From assembly GCA_963575745.1 (NCBI GenBank), contig CAUYUJ010003969.1, positions 542,969 through 575,468 of the forward strand: a stretch of DNA of 32,500 nt. Direction: 5' to 3'. The translations under genes and the position numbers were made by a program. Every line of letters starts with the position of its first letter. The stretch's first letter is position 1. Positions 19,340 through 29,186 of the stretch are shown one piece after another. The notes below the pieces were generated by a model. The model searched no databases. It was given only the letters and a program-made list of their open reading frames with translations, and was not told the origin of the DNA. Origin of the DNA: Prorocentrum cordatum (lineage: Eukaryota; Sar; Dinophyceae; Prorocentrales; Prorocentraceae).

Positions 19340-20330
19340 GCCTCCCAGCGGAGGCCTCTGGGAGCGTCTTGGGGGCCTCATGGCGGCCCCGGGCGCCGTA
19401 GAGCGTCTTGGGTGCCTCGGAAAGCTCCCCGGGGCCTTTTGGGGGTCTCTTGGGAGCCTCTTGGAGGCCTCTTGGGCGCCTGTTGGGGCCTCCTGGGCGC
19501 TTTTTGGGGCCCTGTTGAAGCGCTCTCGGGAGCCTTGGGAGCACCCTTGGACCCCTCTCGGGCCATCTTAGAGCCGCGGATGGCCATCGGAAGCGAGAAG
19601 GCGAGAAAGCCAAACGCATGGATTGTCCAAATGTATTGGGACGATTTCGGCTTCTTCGGCGCCTCCTGGGGGAGCTCTTTGGCCACTTGGCGCCGTCTTG
19701 GAGCGGTCTTGGAGCTTCCTGGGGCGTCGCTGGGGCCATCTTGAGGCATCTTGCTCTGCCTTGAGCCATCTTGGAGGTCATATTGAGCTCGCCCAGGCGC
19801 TCTTGGAGTCATCTCAAGCAGCGCCCCGCCCCCCCCCTCCCCGAGGAGGCCAACGTGTGGCCAGCGCCTTAGGACATCAATGATTTTGGCATTCTCGCCG
19901 AGGCCTCTTGGAGCGTCTTGGGGTGCCTCTGGGGGGCCTTTCGGCGCCTCAAGGGGGCCTCTTGGGGGCCTCTTGGGGGCGTCCTGGGGGCCTCCTGGGG
20001 GCCTCCTGGGGGCCTCTTGAGACCTCCTGGCCACCCCCTGGGGCCTTCTAGGGGCGCCATTGGGGGCCTCGGGGGCGCTCGCGGTGCCATCTCGGAGGAG
20101 ATCGATCAAATGTGGGGCGGGGGGGGGGGGGGGGGGCAATGGGCGCCGCCCCCCAAAACGGCCCAAATGGGGCCACCACCTGCGTAAAACTGATGACTGT
20201 GGCTTCCTCGCCGAGGCCGTTTTGGGCGCCCTGGCCGCTCGCTGGGCGCCTCGCCCAGGCCCAGCGGAGGGGGCAGGGGGGGGGGGCGGCAAACCCTTCC
20301 CCGAAAAAGGAAGAAGGGGGGTGGAAGAGG
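19340..20330. repeat. ~1-kb repeat block R7, copy 1 (CTTGG units plus unique spacers)
   Basis: CTTGG-type units are interleaved with distinct spacers: GATGGCCATCGGAA with GGCGAGAAAGCCAAAC (19577-19620), GATTTTGGCATTCTCGCCGAGG (19879-19902) and CCATCTCGGAGGAGATCGATCAA (20089). The same series in the same order occurs at 27.97-28.76 kb. The long minus-strand frame here (Pro/Arg/Lys/Ala-rich) is repeat-derived. Confidence 0.85.
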
Positions 20331-20339
20331 AAACGCTCT

Positions 20340-21140
20340 AGACCCTGCGAAATGCTTAAGAAATCATGGGTTAAGAAATTCATAGTCCCAGAAGTTGAAT
20401 AAAACCCAAAAAATTGATTCAAATCTCCGGATTTACATTGAAACGTTAAGAATAATCGAGACTCTGGCCGAAAACTAGAGTTTTCTTAAGCATCGCCTAA
20501 GGTGTAGACCACCACCGCCCAGAGGGCCTGCGGGATTCAGTCGACAAGGTACCAGCTGTTTGCAAGGGCCCTCAATCGACGACATGGGGGGTCGGCCGCG
20601 GCGACGTCGCGGAAAACAGCGCGGCCATGCGCATGATGATCAGAAACCTCGCTGGCGTGGGCAGGGCGCCGATTGCGCCCTGCGTCGACAGTGGATCACT
20701 CGGCCGACGCGTCGCGCTGGGCATGATTTTTGCGCATTTCGGTTTTGCAGCGCGGCTGCCGGGGAAGGGCTATCAAAGACAAACTTTTCGATCGTATTCA
20801 GGGATGCGCAGAGTGGCGATGGGGCAGCCTCGCCGCGAAGCGGGGCCCCGTTGGAAGGTGGGCCACGGGCGCCCCGCGACGAGATGGTTCCATGCCGCGA
20901 CATTGCTATTCACAGCTGTCCATCTTCTGTAGTTCCCCACAGCTCTGCAATCATGTCTGTGGATTTTTGCGTTGCGCGCGAGAACATTCAAGGAGAGCGG
21001 GGCCGTTATAATGATCATGAGTGGCGCGAGCGAGGATCTTGAATAACGCGATGGCGGCAGCGGAGTCGCTCGAGTTGCCGCGCGCGCGGCAGCCCGCGCA
21101 GGGCTCGCTCCGGCGCGCGCTGCGACCCTGACCCTGGACC
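20340..21140. other. Intron 6 sequence without recognisable gene
   Basis: It starts with an AT-richer part (20340-20500) and continues as mixed sequence. A plus-strand frame at 20560-21042 is open, but its codon use and content do not resemble the recognised exons. Confidence 0.45.
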
Positions 21141-21179
21141 TTGACTTCGACCCTTAGTTTGTTAAGTTTTCTCTGTCAG

Positions 21180-21640
21180 CGCGGACCCCAGACAGTAGAC
21201 GATTGCATTGCTGATAAGCAACTTGTGCGGTGCAATCGATGCATGCCGCAACCTGCCAATACAGTTGTATACACGTGCGTATTCGCGCTTGGTGTGATGC
21301 GTGTGGTTCCGTCTGCGACCATTGCCACCAACGTGTTGCGAACGGCGCGGGGCAACATGTGCGAGGCAATATGTGCCCGAAGTGCAGTGCAGGTGACGCA
21401 GCACGTTGGAGCAACAGGCGGGGTGCAATCTACATGGTGCCAGCTACCTCACTAAGCAGCTAAATCGGCGGGTAACTGGCGCCTGGCAGTATAACCGTTG
21501 CAACGTAACTGTTGAAAGCAGTATGGCGCATCTTTTGGATGCAATATCACAGCGCAACCTGTGTTGGTAAATCGATGGGGCGCGTCAAGTTCGAAGAATC
21601 CGAAGCCAACAGTTCCAATCTTCGCCGCCCGCAAGTTGCT
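21180..21640. repeat. Degenerate GTGCAA(C/T) repeat field
   Basis: Motifs such as GTGCGGTGCAATC, GGCAACATGTGCGAGGCAATATGTGC and GTTGCAACGTAACTGTTG recur with drift. They are related in style to the 8.9-9.3 kb field. Confidence 0.5.
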
Positions 21641-22012
21641 GGCAATGTCTGAGGGGCCGTGAGCAACCCGTGCGGGTTAGTGGTGATGATGCCAGAAGCG
21701 GGATGTAGCATATGTGCCACGGACTCACGGCTATGTTTTTGTCTTCTGAGTTGTTCTATAGGGAAATGGTTCCGAACCTGTCATTTTTTAAACTGACTTC
21801 GGTTTGGTCGCACTGGGGCGCGCGCGCGCAGGCGGCACGCATTGCATCATTTGACAGTTTCGCCTTGAGTTTTCCATAACTTCTGATGCCAGCCAGGCTC
21901 CGATGGCAGCAGAGAGGAGAGCTCCGAGCCGGGGAAACGGCTCGCTCACCCGAGGGCGAGGGCTGCACCCAACAGCTGGTGCCCCAGACCAGCCTGGGCG
22001 CTGCGTTCCCAG

Positions 22013-22070
22013 AGCCCCGACGCCCGCTGATGGGCAAGTTCCTCGGAGGAGCCAACTACCCTGCGAAGCA
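22013..22070 (+). CDS. Gfo/Idh/MocA oxidoreductase, probable exon 7
   Basis: This 58-nt segment codes, with the A from exon 6, for KPRRPLMGKFLGGANYPAK plus two bases. It fits the place between NPLF and YGY, where the family has a variable stretch ending in G(K/R)F.G; the match is short and this is the weakest exon. Supporting it are phase on both sides: A|AG gives Lys after NPLFW, and CA|G gives Gln before YGYISFE. The GTGGTC donor at 22071 also fits. Against it, the acceptor (GCGTTCCCAG) is followed by A, whereas all the other acceptors are followed by G. The same frame is open further left to 21976, so a longer exon is possible. 14 of 18 codons end in G or C. Confidence 0.45.
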
Positions 22071-22162
22071 GTGGTCGCTGAAAGCGCCTATCGCAATTGA
22101 AACATTAAGGGCAAGGAACATGCATCGAGCTACACATTGGGGGCTGCAAGGGTTCCCCGCAG

Positions 22163-22340
22163 GCCCCGACGTCATGATTTTTTCATGACGCGACCCCCAG
22201 AGGTCCGGACCTACTCGACGGGACCGGTTTTCCACCCCGAGTCGTTTTTTGACGGTCCCGAGGGCCGGTAAGGGCCCCCGGAGGCCGAAAACATAGAAAA
22301 ACCTCCCGTGGTGATTTTGTTCATGACTCGAGGGGCTCTG
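22163..22340. repeat. Dispersed repeat family R2, copy 2
   Basis: Near-identical to 12545-12720, including the GTCATGA..TCATGAC hairpin at 22171-22189. It lies 93 bases after the exon 7 donor. The very high identity suggests recent spread. Confidence 0.88.
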
Positions 22341-22464
22341 GGTTACTGGGGAGGTGCACTCCTCGCGCCGGGGCCCCCACGAGGCCAGATCCCGCCGCCA
22401 GGAAGCCCGTGGCTCCTCCGACGCGCCCGTGGCTCGACGGCGCCAGTGGTCTGCGGCAGCCAGG

Positions 22465-22640
22465 AGGAGGAGGAGGAGGAGGAGGAGGAGGAGGAGGAGG
22501 AGGAGGAGGAGGAGGGGGAGGAGGAGGAGGGAGGAGGGAGGAGGGAGGAGGGAGGAGGGAGGAGGGAGGAGGGAGGAGGGAGGAGGAGGAGGAGGAGGAG
22601 GAGGAGGAGGAGGAGGAGGAGGAGGAGGAGGTAAATGAAA
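22465..22640. repeat. (GGA)n tract with a GGAGGGA sub-block
   Basis: GGA triplets surround a central run of seven or so GGAGGGA heptamers (22527-22582). The heptamer array is a second-order repeat inside the tract. Confidence 0.93.
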
Positions 22641-22867
22641 TGATAGGAGGAGGAGCAGGAGGTGGAAGAGGACGGCGACGGCGACACAGTGCACGACGAC
22701 GAGGAGGAAAAAGGACGGCGTGGGGGCGCGACGTGCCAAGATCCAGGCCAGGCATTGCAGGTTCCAGGATCCAGGCTTTTTTAAGTTCTTGGGAACTGCT
22801 GGCCATTTTGAGGATCTCGGAGGCTCCCGCGCGGTTCCAGAGGCCTCTGGAGACCTTGATTCTTGAT

Positions 22868-22976
22868 CGTCGGTCGTCGTCGTCTTCATCGTCGTCGTCG
22901 TCGTCGTCCACGTCCGTCGTCGTCGTCGTTCACGTCCACGTCCACGTTGTCGTTGTCGTTGTCGTCGTCGCTGTGT
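22868..22976. repeat. (GTC)n triplet tract
   Basis: About 100 bases of GTC/GTT triplets with CAC interruptions; the minus strand reads as poly-Asp/Asn. Confidence 0.85.
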
Positions 22977-23159
22977 GGATCGAAGGGCCCCGACGAGACC
23001 CGATGGGACTCACGCCGTGTCTGAAGCGTGGGCTTGGTTGGGGGGGCGGCCAGGCCGCCTCGCCGTGCGAGCGGCCCTTCGATTTTTCGCCCCCCGAGAT
23101 TCATTCGAATGCTTCTGGATTCTTGGCTTCCTCGATTGGGTCGGAGTACATGGGCTCGG

Positions 23160-23325
23160 AGGATAGTGCCGCATCGACGATGTATCGGCGATGCGGCTCG
23201 TTATGGGGACCGATTTGCTTGATGTCGACGTCGCCGATGCGTCGCCCACGTTGACGATGCATCGCCAGTTCATCGCCGATGCATCGCCGATGCATCGCCG
23301 ATACATCGCCGATGCGGCGCGATCT
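23160..23325. repeat. 11-bp GCCGATGCATC minisatellite
   Basis: At 23274-23320 four nearly exact 11-bp units sit in a row; looser copies in both orientations flank them from 23175. The unit joins form GATGCATC, which is self-complementary. Confidence 0.82.
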
Positions 23326-23394
23326 TCCGACCCCATCCACTCCGACCTCATCTGGGAGGCCTCTATGGATTCCTCTAGGTTCTGATGGTATCCC

Positions 23395-23925
23395 CAGAGA
23401 TCTGGGCCCCTCCCTCGCTGCTCTCCCGCTCTCCAAGGAAGCCGACGCCGAGCGACGGCAAGTTCAAGGGGCAACGCACGTGCGGCCCCCGGCCGCGATG
23501 CGGAGATCCACGGGAGAGGCGATCCGGCGGAGGAGCGTGGGGGGGGGGGACGGGCCCGCGCGCGCGCAACGACAGAGTGGGCAGGTGCCGCTCCTGAATC
23601 TGGGGCGGGACGGGGCGGCGGAGTAGGACCGCTTCCCCAGGGGGGAAGGGTGGTCCCCCCGAGTGGTGGGGGCCTTCCAGTGGACGCCCAGCCTCAAGGG
23701 TCTGTCACCTTTTTCCCTGATGCGCCCCCACCTCCCCGCACGGTTTAGCCGCGGGGTGGTGGCAGGAAAGGTTTGCAGGGCTACAGACATCGTCGCTTGC
23801 AGCCGTTAGCAGTAGCAGCCTCAAAGGCCGCGGGCTTGCGAGGCTCGGCGTCTATCCGCAGCGTCCTCCTCGCGCAGCGCGAGCGCAGGCACTCGTTCGG
23901 AACCCGCGACCAGCCGATTCTCTGT
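23395..23925 (+). other. Two open stretches with high G/C third positions, unassigned
   Basis: The frames at 23395-23626 and 23803-23923 have codons ending mostly in G or C, and the second follows TCGCTTGCAG and ends at GTGGCG. I recognise neither, and both lie within intron 7 of the oxidoreductase, which keeps phase without them. They may be exons of a nested gene, alternative exons, or chance in GC-rich DNA. Confidence 0.2.
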
Positions 23926-23957
23926 GGCGGAGCGCAGCAGGGAGAGGAGCGGCCAGG

Positions 23958-24262
23958 GAGGAGGAGGAGGAGGAGGAGGAGGAGGAGGAGGAGGAGGACG
24001 AGGATGAGGAGGAGGAGGAGGAGGAGGAGGAGGAGGAGGAGGAGGAGGGACGACGACGAGGAGAATGAGGAGGAGGAGGACGACGACGACGAGGAGAATG
24101 TGGAGGAGGAGGAAAAGGAAGAGGAAGAGGAGGAGGAGGAGGAGGAGGAGGAGGAGGAGGAGGAGGAGGAGGAGGACGGCGACGAGGAGGAGGAGGAGGA
24201 GGAGGAGGAGGAGGCTGGGCCGGGGGGAGGAGGAGGAGGAGGAAGAGGAGGAGGGGGCTGGG
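23958..24262. repeat. Long (GGA)n tract with GAC interruptions
   Basis: About 300 bases of GGA/GAC triplets, including GACGACGACGAGGAGAATG sub-blocks at 24050 and 24080, which form a short duplication. A 46-nt open stretch after CTCCACAG (24289-24334) is too short to call. Confidence 0.93.
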
Positions 24263-24559
24263 GCGGAGGCCTAATCCCGGCTCCACAGGGAGGTGCTGGT
24301 CGGTGCAGCCGCTGCCTGCGCCCCTCTCTGGAAGGTTCGCGCGCGGACGGAGGCCTCCGCGTCCTCTCTCTCCGGCCTGCTGCCTGCAAGAGGCGCAGGC
24401 GCCCGGGCCTCGGGTGCCGCCTGGCGCACGGGCGCGCACGGGTGCTGCTCGGCAGCCCTGCGGGCGGGGCGGGGGCAGCCTCGCGGATCGCTCCGAGGGG
24501 GCCGCCGCCTCCGAGGCATCCTGCAGCGTCCCCGGGTCTCAGAGAGCCAACATGCATCC

Positions 24560-24775
24560 TCTTGTCGGGGGGGGGGGGGGAACGAGGGGGTGATGGCTAA
24601 GGGGGGTGGGGGGGGGAGATCATGCCGGGGGCCATGATGTCTCCCCAGATTTTGCCTGGCGCCGCCCGTTGTTTCAGTGCGTCCCCGGCCGCCCCCTGGG
24701 CCGCGCACGTGCCTCGGGCCATGAGCTGCACACCCCCCTCTTGGATGCACCCCTCTTGGACGCCGCCTATCCTTG
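24560..24775. repeat. Dispersed repeat family R3, copy 2
   Basis: Matches 12885-13085. The hairpin core is present but imperfect (ATCATGCC against GCCATGAT). Confidence 0.8.
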
Positions 24776-25063
24776 TTTGATGTCATCCTCATCCTGCATG
24801 CGCCTCAGCCTTGGGGACGCATTGCAATGCGCAACTGCCTGCTGGCAGCCGGCTCTCCCGCGCGGCCAGCCTGCACCCTGCCGCCGAGAGGGCGGAGCAG
24901 CTCGTGCGTGGGAGGCCAGAGTGCGCTCGTGGCAGAACGGTCGAATCATGCTGGTTCCACCCCACTCGCGCGCCGGCTGGCGCAAGGCTTCTGTGCTGAA
25001 CTGTCTGCGCCTCCGGCTGCCCGCTCCGCCATTCCCGTGCCGCCCTCGCCTGCGCCGCCCGAG

Positions 25064-25146
25064 GTACGGGTACATCTCGTTCGAGGCCTTCGTGGACGCC
25101 GTGGCGGAGGTCAACAGCGGCGCCAGGACGGCGGCGGACTTCGAGG
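25064..25146 (+). CDS. Gfo/Idh/MocA oxidoreductase, exon 8 of those visible
   Basis: This exon codes for YGYISFEAFVDAVAEVNSG and then ARTAADFE. It is the classic C-terminal helix of the family (YxSFExFVxAVxxVNxGxxxxxDF). All 27 codons end in G or C. The acceptor CTGCGCCGCCCGAG is followed by GTACGGG, the same first seven bases and the same phase as exon 3, and its G completes the Gln codon left by exon 7. The donor is most likely GTGCGC at 25147. The family continues with a LPTL block and a helix with AILEAGRRS; I cannot find these before the window ends, so the last exon lies further right or has been lost. If unspliced, the frame stops at 25230. Confidence 0.8.
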
Positions 25147-25854
25147 GTGCGCCGGCGGGCCTGGTGAATCCCCCTCCGTGTCCTCTTGACCCCTCCCTGT
25201 TCCGCCGCTTTCCCTCGGGGAACGAACAATGACATCAACATGATCACTCTGAGGTCCGCGCGGATTTCTCGGATCCTCGCTGGACCCGCCTGACGGCGCC
25301 TCCGGCGCCGCCCCTTGCGCGCTCCGCGCGCCAGGGAGGGGAGTGTTCCCCTATCCATGTTGCCTGATTCCTCATCCTGACGATTCGCAGAAGCGTTATG
25401 CGTGTTGCCGATGTGGCCTGATCTTCCTCAATGGTGCCAGGGTCGAGCTTCGCGGTGGTCTTTTTTGCGTGGTCATGCCAGCTTCGCCAGTGTAGTGCTG
25501 GTGTGCGACAGCATGCGCAACGGTGGTACGGATTGTGTCAGGAAGGCGCGGTGCCTGCAGGTGTGCGGCGGGAGTGTCAGGAAGGCGTTGCCGATGTTGT
25601 TCGCGAGCATGTTGCCGACATCATGCGCGACATTGGTGTTGCCTTTGTTGTCGTAGATCGGAGGTTCGGGAGTGAGATCGAAGTGGATCGGAGAGCCCCC
25701 CCACCGGGAAGTCGGTTTCTGTTTCGGTTTCGTGTCGTTCGTGCAGGCGAGGCGAAATTGCGTGGGCGGGCGAGGGGAATGATTCTGCTATTGCTAGGGC
25801 GGGGCAAGACAATTGTCCGAACCTCCCCCAGTGGGCGGGCGGTGGCTGGGTTGT

Positions 25855-25962
25855 CCCGCCGTGGTGTCCCGTCGGACTCCCGTCGCTGTCCCGTCGTTGT
25901 CGCGTCGCTGTCCCGTCGCTGTCCCATTGCTGTCCCGTCGGTGTCCCGATGGTGTCCCTCCA
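25855..25962. repeat. 11-bp TGTCCCGTCGC minisatellite
   Basis: Eight to nine units of TGTCCCGTCG(C/T/G), mostly 11 bp, with single changes. The surrounding DNA (25150-26300) has no recognisable gene. A looser GTTGCCGA(C/T)AT motif recurs at 25395-25640. Confidence 0.85.
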
Positions 25963-26300
25963 CAAGCACACCGCGGTTACTCTGTTCAACGGGGCGCACG
26001 TGGTTTCTCGATGGCGCCCACGTGGTGACCCAGGCGCTTGCGTCGGAGCTTCCTGCGCCATCGTCACCATAGCGATCGTAGTCTCAATTGTGACGCAAGT
26101 TGCCACCGCTACCGCTTGCATCGCCGTGGTCGTTCTTGCCCTGGATGCGCCACCGCAGGTGTGCTGTGCCGTTGGTGTTTTTTTGCCGCCAGCGGGCGTG
26201 GTTCTTCTCTGCCAGGCTCTGCCAGCCGAGATGGGCTTGGTTTGCCAGGCTCGTGCCTGCTCACGTCGCCGCTCGCTCGGGCGGGCGCGCGGGCGCCACG

Positions 26301-26833
26301 GCAGTTGAAGCGTATCTTTTTGAGCACCGCGTCAACAGGACTTCGTGGCGCACAGTGTTGAACAACCATGCAACTACGCGCCCACACTGCTGGACCTGCC
26401 GCGCTCCTTTGCCAGCGGAGATGGTCGGCGTCTCCTCGTGCACGGCGAGGGCAAAAGGAAAGATGAAGCGGCTGAGCTCGCATGTTTCCGCGCGGTTGCC
26501 GCTCTCATCGGCACGTCCCCGTCAGAGGTCTTGTTTCGCCCACTGCACTGGGCGATCCCTCCAGCCCAGCTCTCTGTAAACCTTCCTGGCGCCGACCCAG
26601 GGCACCAGGCTTTGCCGGCGCACATCCCAGCGCGCCCACGAGATGTTGCCGCGGAGGCCCCAACGCCAAACGCTGAAGCGCACGAGGCTGACCTCGTGCG
26701 CCAATGTTTGCACCCGCATGGCGGGGACTTTGACCCGTCGTGGACCACATGGGAAGGGAAGAGGGGGTTCACTAAGCTCCTGCCGCCCGAGGGTCTTCAA
26801 ACTTCCACGTTAGACCGCGCCGAACTCAGTTGA
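26301..26833 (+). pseudogene. Double-stranded-RNA-binding-motif-like segment, frameshifted
   Basis: Two overlapping plus-strand frames give the pieces of one domain. The first (26304-26375) reads TAVEAYLFEHRVNRTSWRTV and then LNN. The second (from about 26370) reads LLDLPRSFASGDGRRLLVHG, then GKRKDEAAELACFRAVAAL. The second part has the form of the end of a dsRNA-binding motif: a strand, a lysine-containing turn (KRKDEA) and a final Ala-rich helix. The frame must shift once between them, so the copy is either broken or spliced in a way I cannot see. The second frame runs on (HGGDFDPSWTTWEGKRGFTK) to a TGA at 26831-26833. Function is unknown; the domain call rests on pattern only. Confidence 0.35.
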
Positions 26834-26837
26834 AACT

Positions 26838-27708
26838 TTGTTGAATGACATGGAGCAGGAGGGCCAGGTGGAGATGGTGCCCGCGGCGTACGTCGACACG
26901 GTGCAGCCTCCACCTCCAGGACCTCCGCACGGAAACGAGCCCATCACAGCCCGCGCAAAGGAAAGCGCCGACGAGAACGAGAGAACGGAGCCCACTGTGA
27001 CGTCGAGACGATGATCGAGATGGCGCCGCAAACCGAGAACTCTGGCCTCTCGTCGCAGCTCGTGATGGGGAAGTGCGCGAGGCAGAATTGGAGCAAGCAA
27101 AACCCCGACAACACGGGCCACAAGCATGACGACGTCGGAAAGCCCGTGGCGGGGAAGCAGCGTGGAGAAGGGGACAGCCTGGGCAGGGTCGTCGGCGAAG
27201 GCACCACCCAGGCGGCTTTCGACTCCGAGACCGATGGGAGGGCAGCGTCTACACCTGCACATCGGGAGAGGACGAGGCTGAGGCAAGCGTCGACTCTATC
27301 GGGACCATCGGAAGCACCATCAAGCAGAACCACGACACCACGGGCTGCATGCACGACGACATCGGGAACTCGTGGAGGGAAACTACACGGAAGAGCGCGG
27401 CGAATCGCCGCCGACGTGCGGAGCGGCGCATAGTCGCGCAGAGGGAGCAGGTGTTGGTGTATAGCGTCGGCACGACGGACGGGAACACCAGGGAGGAGAC
27501 CAACCAGTTGCGCCATGCCGCGGCCAACCAAATTGCCTGGTGGTGGCGTGGGCGACCTCTGTCCCAAGAGAGGTGCCATGCACTTGAAGGGGAGCACGAG
27601 TGGCGGAAGGCCCAGATCCAGGCCGTGAAGGCCGCGGAGTCGGCGGCGCAGCGATCGGCCCTGCTCGCGATGCTCGTGGAGAGCGAGACCGAGCGAAGGC
27701 TGGTGTGA
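26838..27708 (+). pseudogene. Unrecognised open segment with internal duplication and frame breaks
   Basis: From 26838 a frame reads LLNDMEQEGQVEMVPAAYVD and on to a stop near 27015. A second frame, from about 27001, reads ELWPLVAARDGEVREAELEQ and stops at TGA near 27128. After that the same frame is open to 27706-27708 and reads GEDEAEASVDSIGTIGSTIK, later SQERCHALEGEHEWRKAQI, and ends in ERRLV. The part near the end is rich in Ala, Glu and Arg and may form a coiled coil. A stretch at 27093-27150 (AAGCAAAACCCCGACAACAC) recurs diverged at 27322-27380, about 229 bases on. The breaks suggest a decaying gene or unseen introns. I do not recognise the protein. Confidence 0.35.
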
Positions 27709-27799
27709 AGTGCCGCGGGGCAGGGCGTGGTCAGTGCGCTGGCCGACGCAGGCGCCGAAGTGCGCAGTCGGGCCTTCTTGGCGGGATCCGCCTGGGGCT

Positions 27800-28770
27800 T
27801 TGAGGGTGGGGAAAAACGCATTTTGGAGGACTCTTGGGCGCCTGTTGCGGCCTCCTGGGCGCCTCTTGCAGCGCTCTTGGGAGCCTTCGGAGCGCTTTTG
27901 GGGTCATCTTGGAGGACATCGATCAAGCGAGAGGGGAGCATTAATTAGCGTTGCTCCTCGGGAGCCGAACAAGTCGTTTCTTGGGGCGCTTTCAGAGCGT
28001 TCTTGTAGCGCTCTTGGGCGCTTTTGGGGCCGTCTTGGGGCTCTCTTGGGCCTCACTTGGAGCCTTCTTGGCCCATGTTGGAGCCAGTTTGAGGCTTCGG
28101 ATGGCCATCGGAAACGAAACGGCGAGAAAGCCAAACACAGAGATGTCCCGGTCCCCAAAGATTTGGAAGGATTTGGGCCTCGACGGGGCCCCTGGGGGAG
28201 CTCTTTGGCGTCTTGAAGCCTTTTTGGAGCGGTCTTGGGGCCTCTTGGAGCATCGTGGGGGCCATCTTGGGGCATCTTGGGGTATCTTGAGCCATCTTGG
28301 AGGTCATCTTGGGCTCTCCCAGGCGCTCTTGGAATCATCCTAATCAGTGCCCCCCCCCTCCCCCGGGAGGCCAAAATGTGGCCAAAACCTTGTAAACTCA
28401 GTGATTTTGGCATTCTCGCCGAGGCCTCTTGGAGCGTCCTGGAAGCCTCTACGAGGCCTCTTGAGGCTTTTTGGGGATATCTTGGGAGCATCTTGGGAGC
28501 ATCCTGGGGGCCTCTTGGGGGCCTCTTGGGGCCTCATGGCCACCTCTTGGGGCACCGTTTGGAGCCTTGGGAGCGCTCGCGGGGCCATCTCGGAAGAGAT
28601 CAATCAAAGAAGCCGGGGTCCTTAATTAGCCCCCCCCCCTGGAGGCCAAACTGGTGCCGAAACCTTAAACTAGTGATTTTGGCTTCCTCGCCGCGGCTGT
28701 TTTGGACGCTCCAACTCCCCGCGGAACCCCCCGTCCAGCTCCAGGGGAGGGGCAGGGGGAAGTGTCAAGA
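27800..28770. repeat. ~1-kb repeat block R7, copy 2
   Basis: It has the same order of CTTGG units and spacers as 19340-20330: GATGGCCATCGGAA at 28097, GATTTTGGCATTCTCGCCGAGG at 28403 and CCATCTCGGAAGAGATCAATCAA at 28585. A spacer is also repeated inside the block about 275 bases apart (28361-28436 and 28638-28713), so the block itself is built from larger tandem units. Confidence 0.85.
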
Positions 28771-28914
28771 CACCCTCCAGATAGCAAGCCGTCTAGCTCA
28801 TTCCCACCCGCCCTCCCAACGCATAAGTAATACCCGAGCCCCGAGCCCAGCATGTTCCGCGGCCGTCGTTTGATGGACAGCTACTGGGAACCAAAACCGA
28901 GCCCATGGGCGCGA

Positions 28915-29180
28915 CGTTGGGGCGAGGTGCGCCACGCGTGCCAGGCGCGCCACTCGCGCCAGGCACCCCTGGGGCCGGAGTGTGCCAGGCACGCCGAGTG
29001 CGCCGTATGCTCCCTCAAGCCGCGCCAGGTGCGCCACGTCCGGGGCACGTGCAGAGTGTGTCAGGTGCGCCTGCGCACGTGACAGCACACATCGGGAAAC
29101 ATGTCGGCCCCCACCATCCCTGTCGAAAACCGATGCCCATCATTGTGTCTGGTGGGCCTGCGCACAGCAGGCCATTCGCC
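28915..29180. repeat. Dispersed GC-rich repeat, copy 2 (GCCAGGTGCGC motif)
   Basis: Degenerate GTGCGCCACGC/GTGCCAGGCGC units are followed by CAGCACACATCGGGAAACATGTCGG, CCACCATCCCTGTCGAAAA and GCGCACAGCAGGC. The first part matches 40-310; the last motifs recur at 31610-31665. Confidence 0.65.
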
Positions 29181-29186
29181 ACCTCG

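Larger units (their letters stand above)
1631..25146 (+). other. Partial gene locus: Gfo/Idh/MocA-family oxidoreductase, eight exons
   Basis: This is the span of the single recognisable gene. Eight exons (114, 47, 76, 116, 40, 67, 58 and 83 nt) join in one reading frame across seven introns of about 5213, 2693, 4915, 906, 1061, 5134 and 2993 nt. The order of motifs matches the substrate-binding half of Gfo/Idh/MocA oxidoreductases: [12 protein letters not shown], then SYYLNSHHID, then an STGVA segment, [36 protein letters not shown] and finally YGYISFEAFVDAV. The family uses NAD(P) to oxidise or reduce sugars, cyclitols or sugar acids; the substrate cannot be told from the sequence. The N-terminal Rossmann fold and its EKP motif are not present and should lie upstream. 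Exons after DFE are also missing. The family call comes from recognising motifs, not from a search. Confidence 0.72.

Noticed and set aside
20688-20720. GTGGATCACTCGGC, resembling the start of animal 5.8S rRNA
   Set aside because: Only about 14 bases match; the following sequence does not resemble 5.8S, and no 18S or 28S sequence flanks it.
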